DNA of 46,279 nucleotides from JBFHFS01 sp041583495. GTDB lineage: Bacteria > Bacteroidota > Bacteroidia > Bacteroidales > Marinilabiliaceae. Positions 1 to 10,094 of the stretch are shown one piece after another (position 1 is the first letter of the stretch; every line of letters starts with the position of its first letter). A program made the position numbers and the translations under genes. Under the pieces are notes generated by a model. That model did no database searches and had not been told where the DNA came from. It was given only the letters and a program-made list of their open reading frames with translations. Location of the stretch: the NCBI GenBank assembly GCA_041583495.1, contig JBFHFS010000039.1:1-46279 (forward strand), given 5' to 3'.

Positions 1-137
1 AGAAAATTTCGATCAAAAAACACGGACGTAAAGCAAAAAGTATATTTAAATATGGACTTTCTACGATTGCTAACATTTTGTCAAACCCTGGAAATCAATT
101 CAATATAAATGTCTATGAATTTTTGTCATGTACTTAG
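1..137 (+). repeat. left copy of 137-bp perfect inverted repeat (susC leader)
   Basis: Bases 1-137 are the exact reverse complement of 46140-46276. The right copy holds the first codons and the leader of the susC gene. In this left copy the same ATG (reading MSMNFCHVL) is followed, from the repeat edge, by unrelated sequence and a stop within six codons, so it is an orphan leader. The rest of the gene-free stretch, 138-304, is AT-rich and I see no clear promoter or hairpin in it. Confidence 0.95.
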
Positions 138-304
138 AAAATTATTAAATTATTAAAAGTTAACCCTGAGCTTTTATTCTCAAGCCGGAGCAAAAGTAGC
201 TATTTCCCCGCAAACGAATTTCCCTGAAGTCTTTGGTGTGCTTAAGCTTTTTCATTCCCTGCATTTTCATTAATTTAGCCAACCAGTAAACCAAAATAAA
301 ACGA

Positions 305-1354
305 ATGACTAAAAGTTTTTTATTGGCTGCCATCCTGCTGCTGATGGCCCCATTCGGCCTTCTGAAAGGTCAGGATCCCGAGGAGAGTTCTTTCGACAAA
401 CTGCAAATGGATCAACACCTGGCAGGTAAATACAAGGGCCTTGAAATCATCAACCAGCACGGACCCATATTTATTACCAGTTGGGACAAGGATTCCATTA
501 GCATTGAAGTTCTTGTTAAGGTTTCTGCCCCGGGCGAAGAGATCGCGAAGGAAGTTTTGGAGAAGATTACCATTCTAACCTCCGAAAAAGCGAAAAAACT
601 GGTCTATAAGACCCTGATTGGTGAAGATTTCTTCTTCAACTATCCCTATACTGTTCAATACAATGTTTATTTGCCGGCCAATATGCCCCTGGATATTCAA
701 AATCGTTTTGGTGATATCACCCTTTCATCGGTTATTGGGCCATTAAACGTATCCCTCGAATACGGACATTTGTTTCAGCAGGGCATAGAACCCATTTCCC
801 GACTAACAGGAGCCCTTACCTTTTCGGATGCAAAACTCACCAACCTCTCTTCGGCTGAGATCAAGCTTTCTAACGCACATATTGAACTTAAAGAAGCAGA
901 AAACCTCAATATTTCCGGATCTTTTTGCCGGGCAGAAATCGAAGAAGCCAGGACCTTAACCATCAACGCCTCCACCGGTCGATTTAATATTGGCCAGGTC
1001 CAAAACCTAACCATCACGGGTGACCACAGTTACCCTGCCATCGGGGAGATCACCCAATCAGGCAACATCGAGATCTCAGATGGGTTGGTGGTCATTCGAA
1101 AGGTCTCAGACCTGTTAAAGGAGCTTACGGTATCCAACACAAACGCTCCTTTAACGCTCACCCTTCAACCTGAGTTAAATTACACCCTCCACGGAGAGGT
1201 CAGGAATGGCCAGTTTCGTCATTATCAGGCCAGGCTATTCAACATCATCATGGATAACAACACCATCTCCTTTTCCGGCATCAATGGAACCCTGGAAAAG
1301 AGTGCCACAATCTTACTTTTTAACGAGGATGCCGACATCAACATCAATCCTTAA
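305..1354 (+). CDS. exported DUF4097/GIN-like putative adhesin, beta-helix type
   Basis: 349 residues. The first 22 form a signal peptide (MTKS, then a leucine-rich core ending near GLLKGQ). The rest is a run of short beta-strand-like units (for example LTISSV-, LNISGS- and ITIN-type strands from about 130 to 330), as in the putative adhesin families DUF4097 and DUF2807 of Bacteroidota. No catalytic motif is visible. Role is therefore cell-envelope or extracellular, otherwise unknown. The gene is followed 14 bp later by the aminopeptidase P gene on the same strand and probably shares its transcript. The family call rests on fold-like repetition rather than a sharp motif. Confidence 0.6.
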   Translation: MTKSFLLAAILLLMAPFGLLKGQDPEESSFDKLQMDQHLAGKYKGLEIINQHGPIFITSWDKDSISIEVLVKVSAPGEEIAKEVLEKITILTSEKAKKLVYKTLIGEDFFFNYPYTVQYNVYLPANMPLDIQNRFGDITLSSVIGPLNVSLEYGHLFQQGIEPISRLTGALTFSDAKLTNLSSAEIKLSNAHIELKEAENLNISGSFCRAEIEEARTLTINASTGRFNIGQVQNLTITGDHSYPAIGEITQSGNIEISDGLVVIRKVSDLLKELTVSNTNAPLTLTLQPELNYTLHGEVRNGQFRHYQARLFNIIMDNNTISFSGINGTLEKSATILLFNEDADININP

Positions 1355-1368
1355 AACCCAACCCTACT

Positions 1369-3150
1369 ATGTCTACCTATAGCCACAGAATTGAAGGTGT
1401 ACGCGCCCAAATGATCAACGCAGAAATTGATGTTTTGATTGTTCCCGGCAGCGACTCACACTTAAGCGAATACCTGGCAGAACACTGGAAAACCAGAGAC
1501 TGGCTCAGTGGATTTACCGGCTCCGCAGGAACCCTCGTCGTTACCCGGACTCAAGCCGGCTTATGGACCGATTCACGCTATTACCTTCAGGCGGAAGACC
1601 AACTCAAAAACAGCGGTATCGACCTTTACAAAGAAGGATTACCCGGAGTGCCCGACCCCATAAAATGGATCACCAGTCAATTCTCGTCAGGAGCCAGGAT
1701 AGCCCTCAATGGGACCTGTTTTTCGAAAAGCCGGGTAAAGGAGATCACCCAACAACTTCAGCAAAAACAAATTGTCCTGGAAACCCAGCTGACCCTTGCC
1801 GAGGATGTATGGACCGATCGCCCTTCCATCCCCATGGATCCCATCCTCCTGCATCCCCAGGATCTGGCCGGACTTTCCTGCCAGGAGAAAATTGAAATGG
1901 TGAGGGCTCAACTGAGGAAAACCGGCGCTACCCATTATGTGGTGAATACCCTTGATGAAATTGCCTGGGCAACCAACACACGAGGATCAGACATCCCATT
2001 CAACCCTGTATATCATGCCTTTATGGTGATTGGACCTGAAAAAACAGCCCTTTTTACCTATACACAAAAGTTAACCGCACCCATCCGGGAATATTTCTCC
2101 GCCCAGGACATAGACATTCATCCCTACGATAACATCTACTTTTTTCTTACAGGCCTTAACTCTCACGACACCGTCTTTCTGGATCCGGAGCGAACCAATT
2201 TTGCGCTTACCTCCGCCCTTTCGACAAAAGTGAAAATAAAAGAGGGTGCGGGCATCATAACCTTACTCAAAGGGGTGAAGAATGATGTGGAGATCCGCCA
2301 CATCCGGGAGACAATGCGTCTGGATGGGATCGCCATGGTCCGCTTTCTCAAGTGGCTCGAAGAATCGGTTCCCAAGGGCAATGTAACCGAACTAACAGCA
2401 GCCCAAAAACTTAAAGAATTCAGATCTGAGTCGGACCGTTTTGTCGGTGAGTCCTTCAACACCATTTCGGGCTACGGAGCCCATGGGGCCATCGTTCACT
2501 ACAGTGTTACCCCACGGTCGGACATTCCTCTCAGAAACGAAGGTATCTACCTGCTCGATTCAGGCGGACAATATGTTACAGGCACCACCGACCTCACCCG
2601 AACCATCGCCCTTGGCCCGGTGCCCGAACAGGCCAAAACAGATTTCACACTGGTACTCAAAGGACATATTGCTTTGGCCCGGGTCACCTTTCCTAAAGGC
2701 ACCAGGGGCGTTCATCTGGATATCCTGGCCCGCCAGTTTCTCTGGGAGCACCAGCTCAACTACGGACACGGAACCGGACACGGGGTGGGCTACTTCCTTA
2801 ATGTACATGAAGGACCTCAAAGCATACGGCCCCAGGACAATGGCATAGAGATAGAGCCCGGCATGATCACTTCCAATGAGCCAGGGTTATACAGAAGTGG
2901 GCAATATGGTATCCGAACCGAGAACCTGGTGGTTACCAAAGAGATTAGCGAAAATGAGTTTGGCACATTTTTAGCTTTCGAAACAGTTACCCTTTGCCCC
3001 ATCGACCTCTCACTGATAAAAGTTGAATTACTCTCTCCCTCCGAAAAAGAGTGGCTTAACCAATATCACCAGAGGGTGTACGCCCAATTGAAACCGGCCC
3101 TTGGAAAAGAGGAAGTAGAATGGTTAAAAGCAAAAACCGCCGCCATTTAG
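1369..3150 (+). CDS. Xaa-Pro aminopeptidase (aminopeptidase P, M24B family)
   Basis: 593 residues, the length of the long eukaryote-like aminopeptidase P forms with two creatinase-type N-terminal domains (about 1-150 and 165-310), a catalytic pita-bread domain (about 315-535) and a short C-terminal M24 extension. The dinuclear metal ligands can be placed: D397 (LLDSGGQY), D408 (TTDLTRT), H471 (GTGHGVGY), E504 (TSNEPGLY) and E518 (IRTENLV). The enzyme releases an N-terminal residue that precedes proline. No signal peptide is seen, so it is probably cytoplasmic and used in peptide turnover. All key residues are present, so it should be active. It lies between the adhesin-like gene and a thioredoxin-fold gene in a tight plus-strand run. 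Confidence 0.93.
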   Translation: MSTYSHRIEGVRAQMINAEIDVLIVPGSDSHLSEYLAEHWKTRDWLSGFTGSAGTLVVTRTQAGLWTDSRYYLQAEDQLKNSGIDLYKEGLPGVPDPIKWITSQFSSGARIALNGTCFSKSRVKEITQQLQQKQIVLETQLTLAEDVWTDRPSIPMDPILLHPQDLAGLSCQEKIEMVRAQLRKTGATHYVVNTLDEIAWATNTRGSDIPFNPVYHAFMVIGPEKTALFTYTQKLTAPIREYFSAQDIDIHPYDNIYFFLTGLNSHDTVFLDPERTNFALTSALSTKVKIKEGAGIITLLKGVKNDVEIRHIRETMRLDGIAMVRFLKWLEESVPKGNVTELTAAQKLKEFRSESDRFVGESFNTISGYGAHGAIVHYSVTPRSDIPLRNEGIYLLDSGGQYVTGTTDLTRTIALGPVPEQAKTDFTLVLKGHIALARVTFPKGTRGVHLDILARQFLWEHQLNYGHGTGHGVGYFLNVHEGPQSIRPQDNGIEIEPGMITSNEPGLYRSGQYGIRTENLVVTKEISENEFGTFLAFETVTLCPIDLSLIKVELLSPSEKEWLNQYHQRVYAQLKPALGKEEVEWLKAKTAAI

Positions 3151-3179
3151 TTGTATTGTAATAAAAGACTGCTTAAAAG

Positions 3180-4610
3180 ATGAGATATTGTATACTGGTT
3201 TTGGTCACCTTATTTGCCTCCATATGGGTCCGGGCAGAGGCTCAGACAACCCCCTATCGCTTTGAGGTTAAAGTGAACCAACTAAAGGACACTACCCTTA
3301 TTTTAGGACACTACTTTAATAAGCAGATGTTTGTTAACGATACGGTTCGGATTAACAGCGATGGATGGGCCCTGTTCCAGGGTGAAGAACCCCTTCCTCA
3401 GGGAATATATGTCGTTTATCTGCCCAACAAGCAATATTTCGATCTTTTAATTGAAGAGAACCAAACCTTTAAAATAACCATCGACACCACCGATTTTGTT
3501 AATTCAATGGTGGTCACCGGGGCCGAGCAAACGCGCCTGTTTAATCAATACCAGCGATTTATTGTCGCCCGACAAAAAGAGGCCACAACTCTGCAGTCTG
3601 AACTTCAGAAAGTAACCAATGATCCGGCAAAAAGTGAGGCCATCAAACAAAAACTCCAGGGACTCAACGATCAGGTAAAAAGTTACTGGGACAATATCAC
3701 ACAAAACTATCCGGGAACCATGCTGGCGCTTTTTGTCAATGGCATTCAGGATGTTAAGATACCGGAAATGGCCCCCCCAGAAGGAAGCTCAAATCCCGAC
3801 TCCGTTCTCAGAGTTCAACGGTATCAATATTACAAACAACACTACTTTGACAACATTGACCTGACCGACCAACGGATACTTACCACGCCCTTCTTTACCA
3901 ATAGGCTGGAGACCTATTTTACGAAGGTGCTCGTCCAGAGGCCTGACACCCTGCTGGCAGAAGCGGTAAAAGCCATCGAAAAAACCCGCCCCAACGCAGA
4001 GGTCTTCCGATATATGGTCCAGTTCCTTTTTAATATGGCCAACGACAGTCAGATAATGGGAATGGATGCCGTGGTAGTGGGCCTGGCCCAGAAATACTAC
4101 CTTTCGGGAGAGGCCACCTGGGCCGATGAAGCTTTTGTGAAAAGCCTCACCGAAAGGGTGGAAGAACTTAAACCCACGCTGATCGGACAAAAAGCCCACG
4201 ACCTGAAAATGGTTTCTCCTGAGGGGGAATACTTTAGATTATTCGAGGTAAACGCACCCATTACCCTGCTTATCTTTTGGGAGCCGGAATGTGGACACTG
4301 TAAAAAAGAAGTCCCTGCTCTACATACCCTCATGATCGAAGAACTGACCCAAAAAGGAGTTAAAATATTCGCCGTCTACACCCAAAACAACAAGGAAGAA
4401 TGGACAACGTTTATCGATGAACACGAACTTTTCGAGTTCATCAATGTGTATGATCCGCTTCATCAATCCCGGTTCAGAACCTTTTACGATATTAAGAGTA
4501 CCCCAATAGTGTACGTTCTCGATAAGGACAAAACCATTATTGGCAAACGCATTGCAATTGAAGACCTTCCAGGTTTCATTGATCATTATCTCACCTATGG
4601 CCAACAATAA
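3180..4610 (+). CDS. exported thioredoxin-fold (TlpA-like) protein with DUF4369-like N-terminus
   Basis: 476 residues. A signal peptide covers about 1-21 (cleavage near RAEAQ). Residues 25-110 resemble the DUF4369 beta domain often found before thiol-disulfide oxidoreductase domains in Bacteroidota. A helical middle section (115-330) follows, then an AhpC/TSA-thioredoxin domain from about 335. The redox motif is CGHC at 371-374, preceded by the typical FWEPE, and the cis-proline is in STPIVYV. It probably reduces or exchanges disulfides in the periplasm. Its specific partner is unknown. It starts 29 bp after the aminopeptidase gene, and its 3' end overlaps the next gene by 11 bp, so it is likely co-transcribed with both. 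Confidence 0.85.
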   Translation: MRYCILVLVTLFASIWVRAEAQTTPYRFEVKVNQLKDTTLILGHYFNKQMFVNDTVRINSDGWALFQGEEPLPQGIYVVYLPNKQYFDLLIEENQTFKITIDTTDFVNSMVVTGAEQTRLFNQYQRFIVARQKEATTLQSELQKVTNDPAKSEAIKQKLQGLNDQVKSYWDNITQNYPGTMLALFVNGIQDVKIPEMAPPEGSSNPDSVLRVQRYQYYKQHYFDNIDLTDQRILTTPFFTNRLETYFTKVLVQRPDTLLAEAVKAIEKTRPNAEVFRYMVQFLFNMANDSQIMGMDAVVVGLAQKYYLSGEATWADEAFVKSLTERVEELKPTLIGQKAHDLKMVSPEGEYFRLFEVNAPITLLIFWEPECGHCKKEVPALHTLMIEELTQKGVKIFAVYTQNNKEEWTTFIDEHELFEFINVYDPLHQSRFRTFYDIKSTPIVYVLDKDKTIIGKRIAIEDLPGFIDHYLTYGQQ

Positions 4611-5637
4611 TGTTTCTCACGCCCGGTTTAACCGGAGTTTGTTTTTAAGATCCTGCAAAAACCTTCTGCCAATGGTAGCGCTCCTTTGGGGCCTTTTCCT
4701 GTATACAGGCTGTGCGCAGGAAGAAAAGGAGGTTCCACCCCCGGAAATATTCCTTAGTAAGGGCGAAGATGGATTGGAAGCTGAAGTGGGTGACACCATT
4801 CTTATTGAACCCAAAATAACCTACGATTATAACTCGAGCTACGAATGGCGAATAAATCAGGAAATACTGGATTATAGCAGCCTTAATCTTCAATCCATTG
4901 CCACCGAACTGGGAAGTTTCGAATACTTTTTTAAAGTAACCACCCCCAGCGGTGCCGATTCAGTAACCATCCCTTTAGATGTGCTGGTAATGGCCGATTT
5001 CCAGGATCTTACCCTGGAGGAAGACAGCTTTTGGATTGGGGGCTCCAGTAGCTCCGGGTTTTCCAACCAAAACATTTGGAATCCCAATATCATCGATGGC
5101 CCTGATTCATGGTGGGGCTTTGGTTACAGCAATATCTTCAGCAAAGCCTCTTCACTGCCCATCGAACTCTATGGCGCTTATGCAACTGAAAGTCAGGATG
5201 ATATTTTCGCGCTTGTGCGACAAACCAGCCAAACCAATCTTCCGACCCTGACCTTTAACGATAACAGAAATCATAAAATAAAGTCGCTGCAAATCGCCAA
5301 TTCAACTTTCGGTCGCTATCAAATGAAATATGGCACCGATGATTTCACACGCCTGGGAGGCCCCTCGGGCACCAATCCCGATTGGTGTAAGGTGACCATT
5401 ACCGGTTTGGATACAAACAATGCGATTACCGGACAAATAGAGTTCTATCTGGCCGACTACCGGTTCGACAACAACAAAAAGGACTACATTATTGATGAAT
5501 GGCAGGTGATAAAGCTTATCCAAATAGGAGAAGTATCCCAATTACAATTCAGTATTACCTCCTCCATAACAGACGAACAACAACACATGATCACCCCCGA
5601 ATTCTTTTGCATCAATAACCTGAAAATACTGAATTAA
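4600..5637 (+). CDS. DUF4465 domain lipoprotein
   Basis: Start chosen at the ATG at 4600, which overlaps the previous gene by only 11 bp; an earlier in-frame ATG at 4540 would overlap it by 71 bp. From 4600 the protein is 345 residues, with a hydrophobic stretch and lipobox (LFLYTGC, lipidated Cys39). An Ig/PKD-like strand region follows, then a DUF4465-type domain recognised by the segment around NPNIIDGPDSWWGFGYSN and later NPDWCKVTITG. DUF4465 proteins are secreted or surface proteins of Bacteroidota with no proven reaction. The n-region before the hydrophobic core is unusually long (about 22 residues), so the start could be later. The stop lies three bases from the stop of the convergent protease gene. 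Confidence 0.75.
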   Translation, partial: ANNNVSHARFNRSLFLRSCKNLLPMVALLWGLFLYTGCAQEEKEVPPPEIFLSKGEDGLEAEVGDTILIEPKITYDYNSSYEWRINQEILDYSSLNLQSIATELGSFEYFFKVTTPSGADSVTIPLDVLVMADFQDLTLEEDSFWIGGSSSSGFSNQNIWNPNIIDGPDSWWGFGYSNIFSKASSLPIELYGAYATESQDDIFALVRQTSQTNLPTLTFNDNRNHKIKSLQIANSTFGRYQMKYGTDDFTRLGGPSGTNPDWCKVTITGLDTNNAITGQIEFYLADYRFDNNKKDYIIDEWQVIKLIQIGEVSQLQFSITSSITDEQQHMITPEFFCINNLKILN

Positions 5638-5640
5638 GGA

Positions 5641-7818
5641 CTAGCGCATCACCACAAACTTTTGCACCATTTCATGGCCATTGATGGTAAGCCTCAGCAG
5701 ATAGACACCCGGAGTTAGATTTGGTAAATCCACACGCCCCTTGTAGTTGGTTACAGACAAAACCGCCGAACCAACCACTTTCCCATTTAAATCGATGATG
5801 GTAGCCCAACCACCCCCGTCTTGATCGCAGTAAACATCCAGATACTCAGAAGCCGGATTAGGGGCCAGACGCAATTGGTAATCCAGGGGATCTATAAGGC
5901 TCGTATCGAGCAGCACGGCCTCCCCAACCAGAAGATCCATCCAGAGGGCAGAGCTCACAAGGGTTGACTCCATCTCTGAATAAGGTTTCCACACTTCATC
6001 ATTTTGACGCAGAAAGAAAGTGTTTTCCTGCCCTTCAGGCAACGCCATTTGGTAAACCCCAAAACTATCCACGGGGGAGGTGTTATCCACCTCATAACCA
6101 ACAAAAACAGGGCCTGCTATAGATAAGGGTGAATCAAACATCACCAAAACTTCTTTGTTTTTCTTGCTGACAAAGGAGACGCCACTTTTCTGACCAATCA
6201 ATTGCTGAGGCAGATCCACCCCACTCCAAACATTTATATTTACCTTACCATCGCCATTAACCAAATTAATCCCCGGCATCAGGTAAATACCGTAGAGAAT
6301 GCCGGAATATAATTCGGAATATTTTTCAGCAACAGCAGTTGTCTGCATGGAATTATTCCCCGACCAGAAACCGGTTCCATTGTTCAGGTAAACCACCTGC
6401 GGGGATTCATCTTTGGGGTAATGCGACAAACGAAAAACAGCTCCCTCATTAGGATCAAAACCAGATAACGATTCTACCTGGGCCCCGTCAGGATTTAGCC
6501 ACGATTGAACACTGGCATCATCCGAAGAGACATGATTCCATATCTTATTGAGGCGCACAAAGTAGTCGTTAAAAGGATTCTTGCAGGTGGCAGCTCCTCC
6601 CGACAACAAACCGATGTATTGATTATTGCTTAAAAAAAGGCCTCCCCCGGATGAGCCACCCTCGGTGGTACCTACCTCCCATTCAGCAATATTCCAATGT
6701 GAATTCTTCACAAACGGGTTCCCATATAAGGAATAAGAGGAGAAGGTTGCGGGTAAAGGAGAGGTTGTGGATATGGCAATTTTTTTGACATCGCCCTGGG
6801 GATGATGAATACAATAACCGGAGGTCTCTGGCGTCGTGGTCAGATCCCAGCCTGCATAATAGGCACGATAACTAGCCGGGGGTCGCCCCGACATCTCCAA
6901 AAGGCAGAAATCTAGTGAATCGGCAAAAGCCCGAAGGGTGGAACCCGAAATGGTTTGTGAGGATACTCCCTCTATATAATTCTGACATTGAGGAACCTCG
7001 TAATTAAAAATAAACACCACCGATTCGGGAGAGGGCGTCCCGCTCCCCATGCAATGACCGGCAGTTAAAAAATAGGGGGTTCCATCGTTGCGGGTATTGT
7101 TGAGCAGTGTACCCGAACAAAGCTCCGTTCCACTCACAATAATTTTACACTCCGCCCTCCCACTGGCCTGAAAGACTTCTTCATCGTAACAGCTCAATTC
7201 GGGATGGCAATCGCCACTGTCCCCAAACCCTCCAATTTTAAGCCCCAGATGATTAAAGACATTCAGGAAATCGTGGTTCACAGCCCCTATCATTATCTGG
7301 CCACTCTCCTTTCCTGTGTTTTGCCGTCTCCACTCCACAACAGCCATATCACCCGGAACGGGTGCTGTAGCCAATCCGCCCCAGGGCTTATTATTCTCAG
7401 CTGTAAACGCCCCTAAAACCGTTTCGCCCGAGGGATCGTAAATGAAAAGAGAATCCCCTTCCACAAGGGTAAATTTATCAAAGATGAGATTCAATGAATA
7501 CGCCCCCGGGGAGGATATAACCAGTTGCCATACCAGGCGTCCATCGTCCAAAACAGTAGAATGTCCTGAGTTCTCGGGAGTAAGCTCCACAAAATGAGGG
7601 TAGGCAAAATGCAGAGGACGTCCCTTCCGGGGTTGCTCGAGCGCCAATGACTTTAGATCGGCCACCGGAGCCGGCATATTCATCACCTGTCCACTGCTCT
7701 TTAAATCAGAGGCATTCTGGTACAACATCAAGGGTTGTCCCCCATGACTAATCTGAGCCGATGAGGAATGCAAACACCCAAGAAAAAAAATGAAGAAAAG
7801 TAACCCCCTGTTTGTCAA
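5641..7818 (-). CDS. secreted trypsin-like serine protease with T9SS sorting tail
   Basis: 725 residues. A signal peptide covers about 1-21 (SSAQ). A pro-region and beta domain (30-190) precede the chymotrypsin-fold core, where the triad can be placed: H255 in LTAGHC, D303 in SLDFCLLE and S390 in EGGSSGGG. The layout recalls lysyl endopeptidase-type S1 proteases. After an intermediate beta region the last 75 residues form a type IX secretion sorting domain (starts LRLAPNPASEYL; ends with GVYLLRL and a basic hydrophobic tail), so it is exported through the outer membrane and anchored or released. It is divergent from nothing and convergent with the DUF4465 gene, leaving only three bases between stops. 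Confidence 0.88.
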   Translation of the reverse strand: MTNRGLLFFIFFLGCLHSSSAQISHGGQPLMLYQNASDLKSSGQVMNMPAPVADLKSLALEQPRKGRPLHFAYPHFVELTPENSGHSTVLDDGRLVWQLVISSPGAYSLNLIFDKFTLVEGDSLFIYDPSGETVLGAFTAENNKPWGGLATAPVPGDMAVVEWRRQNTGKESGQIMIGAVNHDFLNVFNHLGLKIGGFGDSGDCHPELSCYDEEVFQASGRAECKIIVSGTELCSGTLLNNTRNDGTPYFLTAGHCMGSGTPSPESVVFIFNYEVPQCQNYIEGVSSQTISGSTLRAFADSLDFCLLEMSGRPPASYRAYYAGWDLTTTPETSGYCIHHPQGDVKKIAISTTSPLPATFSSYSLYGNPFVKNSHWNIAEWEVGTTEGGSSGGGLFLSNNQYIGLLSGGAATCKNPFNDYFVRLNKIWNHVSSDDASVQSWLNPDGAQVESLSGFDPNEGAVFRLSHYPKDESPQVVYLNNGTGFWSGNNSMQTTAVAEKYSELYSGILYGIYLMPGINLVNGDGKVNINVWSGVDLPQQLIGQKSGVSFVSKKNKEVLVMFDSPLSIAGPVFVGYEVDNTSPVDSFGVYQMALPEGQENTFFLRQNDEVWKPYSEMESTLVSSALWMDLLVGEAVLLDTSLIDPLDYQLRLAPNPASEYLDVYCDQDGGGWATIIDLNGKVVGSAVLSVTNYKGRVDLPNLTPGVYLLRLTINGHEMVQKFVVMR

Positions 7819-7922
7819 AATAATCCTTGTTACAAAATTCTTAAATTGCCTCAGGGCGTCCGATTATTCAACAAGCCATCAAGAACCCCGAAACATAGCG
7901 CAGGGCAATATATCAAAAATAA

Positions 7923-8996
7923 TCAATATTTTTTGCACTCCAGATTACCTTTCAGTACACTCAGAGCATTTGAGGCCAAAGCCTTCATCTCATCTTCCCC
8001 GGGATACACCTTTACCGGGGCCAGCCAATCGATATATTGCCGCACAAAGCCAACCACCATCTTATTGTGAGCCATGCCTCCGGTGAGTAAAATACCATCG
8101 ATATGGCCCTTCAGTGCGGCAGCGCATCCCCCAATGGCTTTGGCTATCTGGTAAGCCATGGCATGAAGAATAAATTCGGCATGTTCGTCACCCTTTAAGG
8201 CCCTTGATTCGGCTTCATGGGCCTGGTTGGTTCCCAAATGAGCAACCAATCCCCCTTCCCCACTGATCTTTTTTCGTATCTCTGCCCGGGTATACTTCCC
8301 CCCAAAACAGAGGTCCACCAGCGCCCCGGCAGGCAAGGTCCCGGCACGCTCCGGAGAGAAGGGCCCATGGCCATCCAATGCATTATTGACCTCTATTACC
8401 TTCCCTTTATGATGAGCCCCCACAGAGACTCCTCCTCCCAAATGGGCAACAATCAAATCGAGTTCTTCGTAGGGCCGCTCAATAGAAAAAGCGAAATTAC
8501 GGGCCACGGCTTTCTGATTGAGGGCATGAAAAATGGATTGTGCAGGCAACTCCGGAAAGCCCGTAACCCGGGCAACATCCTGAAGTTCGTCTACCACCAC
8601 CGGGTCGGCAATAAAGGCACGCGCCCCGGGCATATGAGCCACCAAATCCGCCGCAATTAACCCACCCAAATTAGCGGCGTGTTGCCCCAATACGCCCTTT
8701 TTCAGATCGCGTTTCATATCCTCATTCACCTCATAAACACCCGACTCGATAGGCCTCAAAAGTCCGCCACGCCCAATGACCGCATCGATCTCATCCAGGT
8801 CGATCCCGGCATGGACCAATTCGCTGAGAATGGCATCCTTACGAAACTCGTACTGACTGCCAATATCCACAAATCGACCTAACTGCTCCAGCGAATGACT
8901 TAAAGTCTTGATAAACATAGGCTTAAAATCATCGTAAACCGCGATCTTTGTAGAGGTTGAACCTGGATTAATGACCAGCACTTTAAATTTTCCCAT
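7923..8996 (-). CDS. buk: butyrate kinase
   Basis: 357 residues, normal for butyrate kinase. The acetate/sugar kinase/Hsp70 fold motifs are clear: the phosphate-1 loop NPGSTSTK near residue 10, the HLGGGVSVGAH motif in the middle, SPERAGTLP and the adenosine motif LTGGMAHN near the C-terminus. It converts butyryl phosphate plus ADP to butyrate plus ATP (or the reverse) in the cytoplasm. It is the last gene of the minus-strand fermentation block and lies 158 bp after ptb, which makes its substrate. Branched-chain acyl phosphates are possible alternative substrates. Confidence 0.95.
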   Translation of the reverse strand: MGKFKVLVINPGSTSTKIAVYDDFKPMFIKTLSHSLEQLGRFVDIGSQYEFRKDAILSELVHAGIDLDEIDAVIGRGGLLRPIESGVYEVNEDMKRDLKKGVLGQHAANLGGLIAADLVAHMPGARAFIADPVVVDELQDVARVTGFPELPAQSIFHALNQKAVARNFAFSIERPYEELDLIVAHLGGGVSVGAHHKGKVIEVNNALDGHGPFSPERAGTLPAGALVDLCFGGKYTRAEIRKKISGEGGLVAHLGTNQAHEAESRALKGDEHAEFILHAMAYQIAKAIGGCAAALKGHIDGILLTGGMAHNKMVVGFVRQYIDWLAPVKVYPGEDEMKALASNALSVLKGNLECKKY

Positions 8997-9154
8997 AATC
9001 TATAAAATTCCAATATGCATTACGGAAGCGACCTAAGGCCAATTCAAAAAACAGATAAATCTGGTAAACAGCTCACCCTTTTAAAGCAACCGTTTTCCCT
9101 CAAATCAAAAACCACCGATGAAGGAACATCTTCATTTAAAAAGGTTAAGGCAAC

Positions 9155-10051
9155 TCACGAAAGCGCAGCAAGCAAAATACTATTGAACTTACTCTCCTCG
9201 TTATCGCTTCGTGAAGTCAAAACAACAGGTGCCGAAGCCCCCAACACAACAGAGGCCACCTTGGAATTCCCAAAAAACACCAGGGTCTTATAGAGCACAT
9301 TACCCACCTCAATATTAGGCATTATTAGCAGGTCTGTATCTCCTGCCACATCACTTTTTATATTTTTATGATGAGCGCTTTCAAAACTCACCGCATTATC
9401 GAAAGCCAGTGGCCCGTCGATGATGCAGTTCTTAATCTGTTCGCGTTGATTCATCTTACTCAAAAGAGCCGCATCGGTGGTGGCCTGCATATTCTCATTA
9501 ACCATCTCTACAGCCCCCAAAACCGCCACTTTGGGGTTGGCAATTCCCAGCTTATTCAAATATTCAACCGAGTTCTCAATAATGCCAATTTTCTCCTTCA
9601 ACGAAGGATTGATATTCATCGCCACATCGGTGACAGCCAATAACTTATGATAAGCAGGCACCTCAAAAAAGGCGAAGTGCGACAACAGCTTACCGGTTCT
9701 TAGCCCCCAGGTTTGGTTGAGAACTCCCCGCAAAAGAACCGGAGTTGGCACCCTCCCTTTCATCAGGATGTTGCCCTCCCCATTATGAACCATCTTAACG
9801 GCCAGTTCCACACTCTTTTCGGGCGATATCTCGTCAATAAAAACAGCCTTCGAAAAATCAAACCCCTTCTCCTGAATGATCTCCAGGGTTTCTGCCTTAT
9901 TACCAACCAATATCGCATCAATTACCCCCGCACTCATGGCCTCATGGATGGCACTTAGAGAGAACGCATCCTGACAAACCGCCAGAACAAGCTTCTTGCG
10001 AGGCTTCGAGGGATCAATCAGGGCTTTTAAATCAGATAAATGCTTAAACAT
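9155..10051 (-). CDS. ptb: phosphate butyryltransferase
   Basis: 298 residues, matching Ptb rather than the longer Pta. The family pattern is seen in AVCQDAFSLSAIHEA, ILMKGRVPTPVLLRGVLN, the KLLAVTDVAMNINPSL segment and the IIDGPLAFDNAVSFE region. It exchanges CoA for phosphate on butyryl-CoA to form butyryl phosphate, feeding the butyrate kinase downstream. It lies 43 bp downstream of an acetate kinase gene. Branched-chain acyl-CoAs could also be used. Pairing with buk makes the assignment strong. Confidence 0.94.
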   Translation of the reverse strand: MFKHLSDLKALIDPSKPRKKLVLAVCQDAFSLSAIHEAMSAGVIDAILVGNKAETLEIIQEKGFDFSKAVFIDEISPEKSVELAVKMVHNGEGNILMKGRVPTPVLLRGVLNQTWGLRTGKLLSHFAFFEVPAYHKLLAVTDVAMNINPSLKEKIGIIENSVEYLNKLGIANPKVAVLGAVEMVNENMQATTDAALLSKMNQREQIKNCIIDGPLAFDNAVSFESAHHKNIKSDVAGDTDLLIMPNIEVGNVLYKTLVFFGNSKVASVVLGASAPVVLTSRSDNEESKFNSILLAALS

Positions 10052-10094
10052 AAGAACGGGTTTATTGGATTTTCAATTCTTTGGTGGACGTGTC

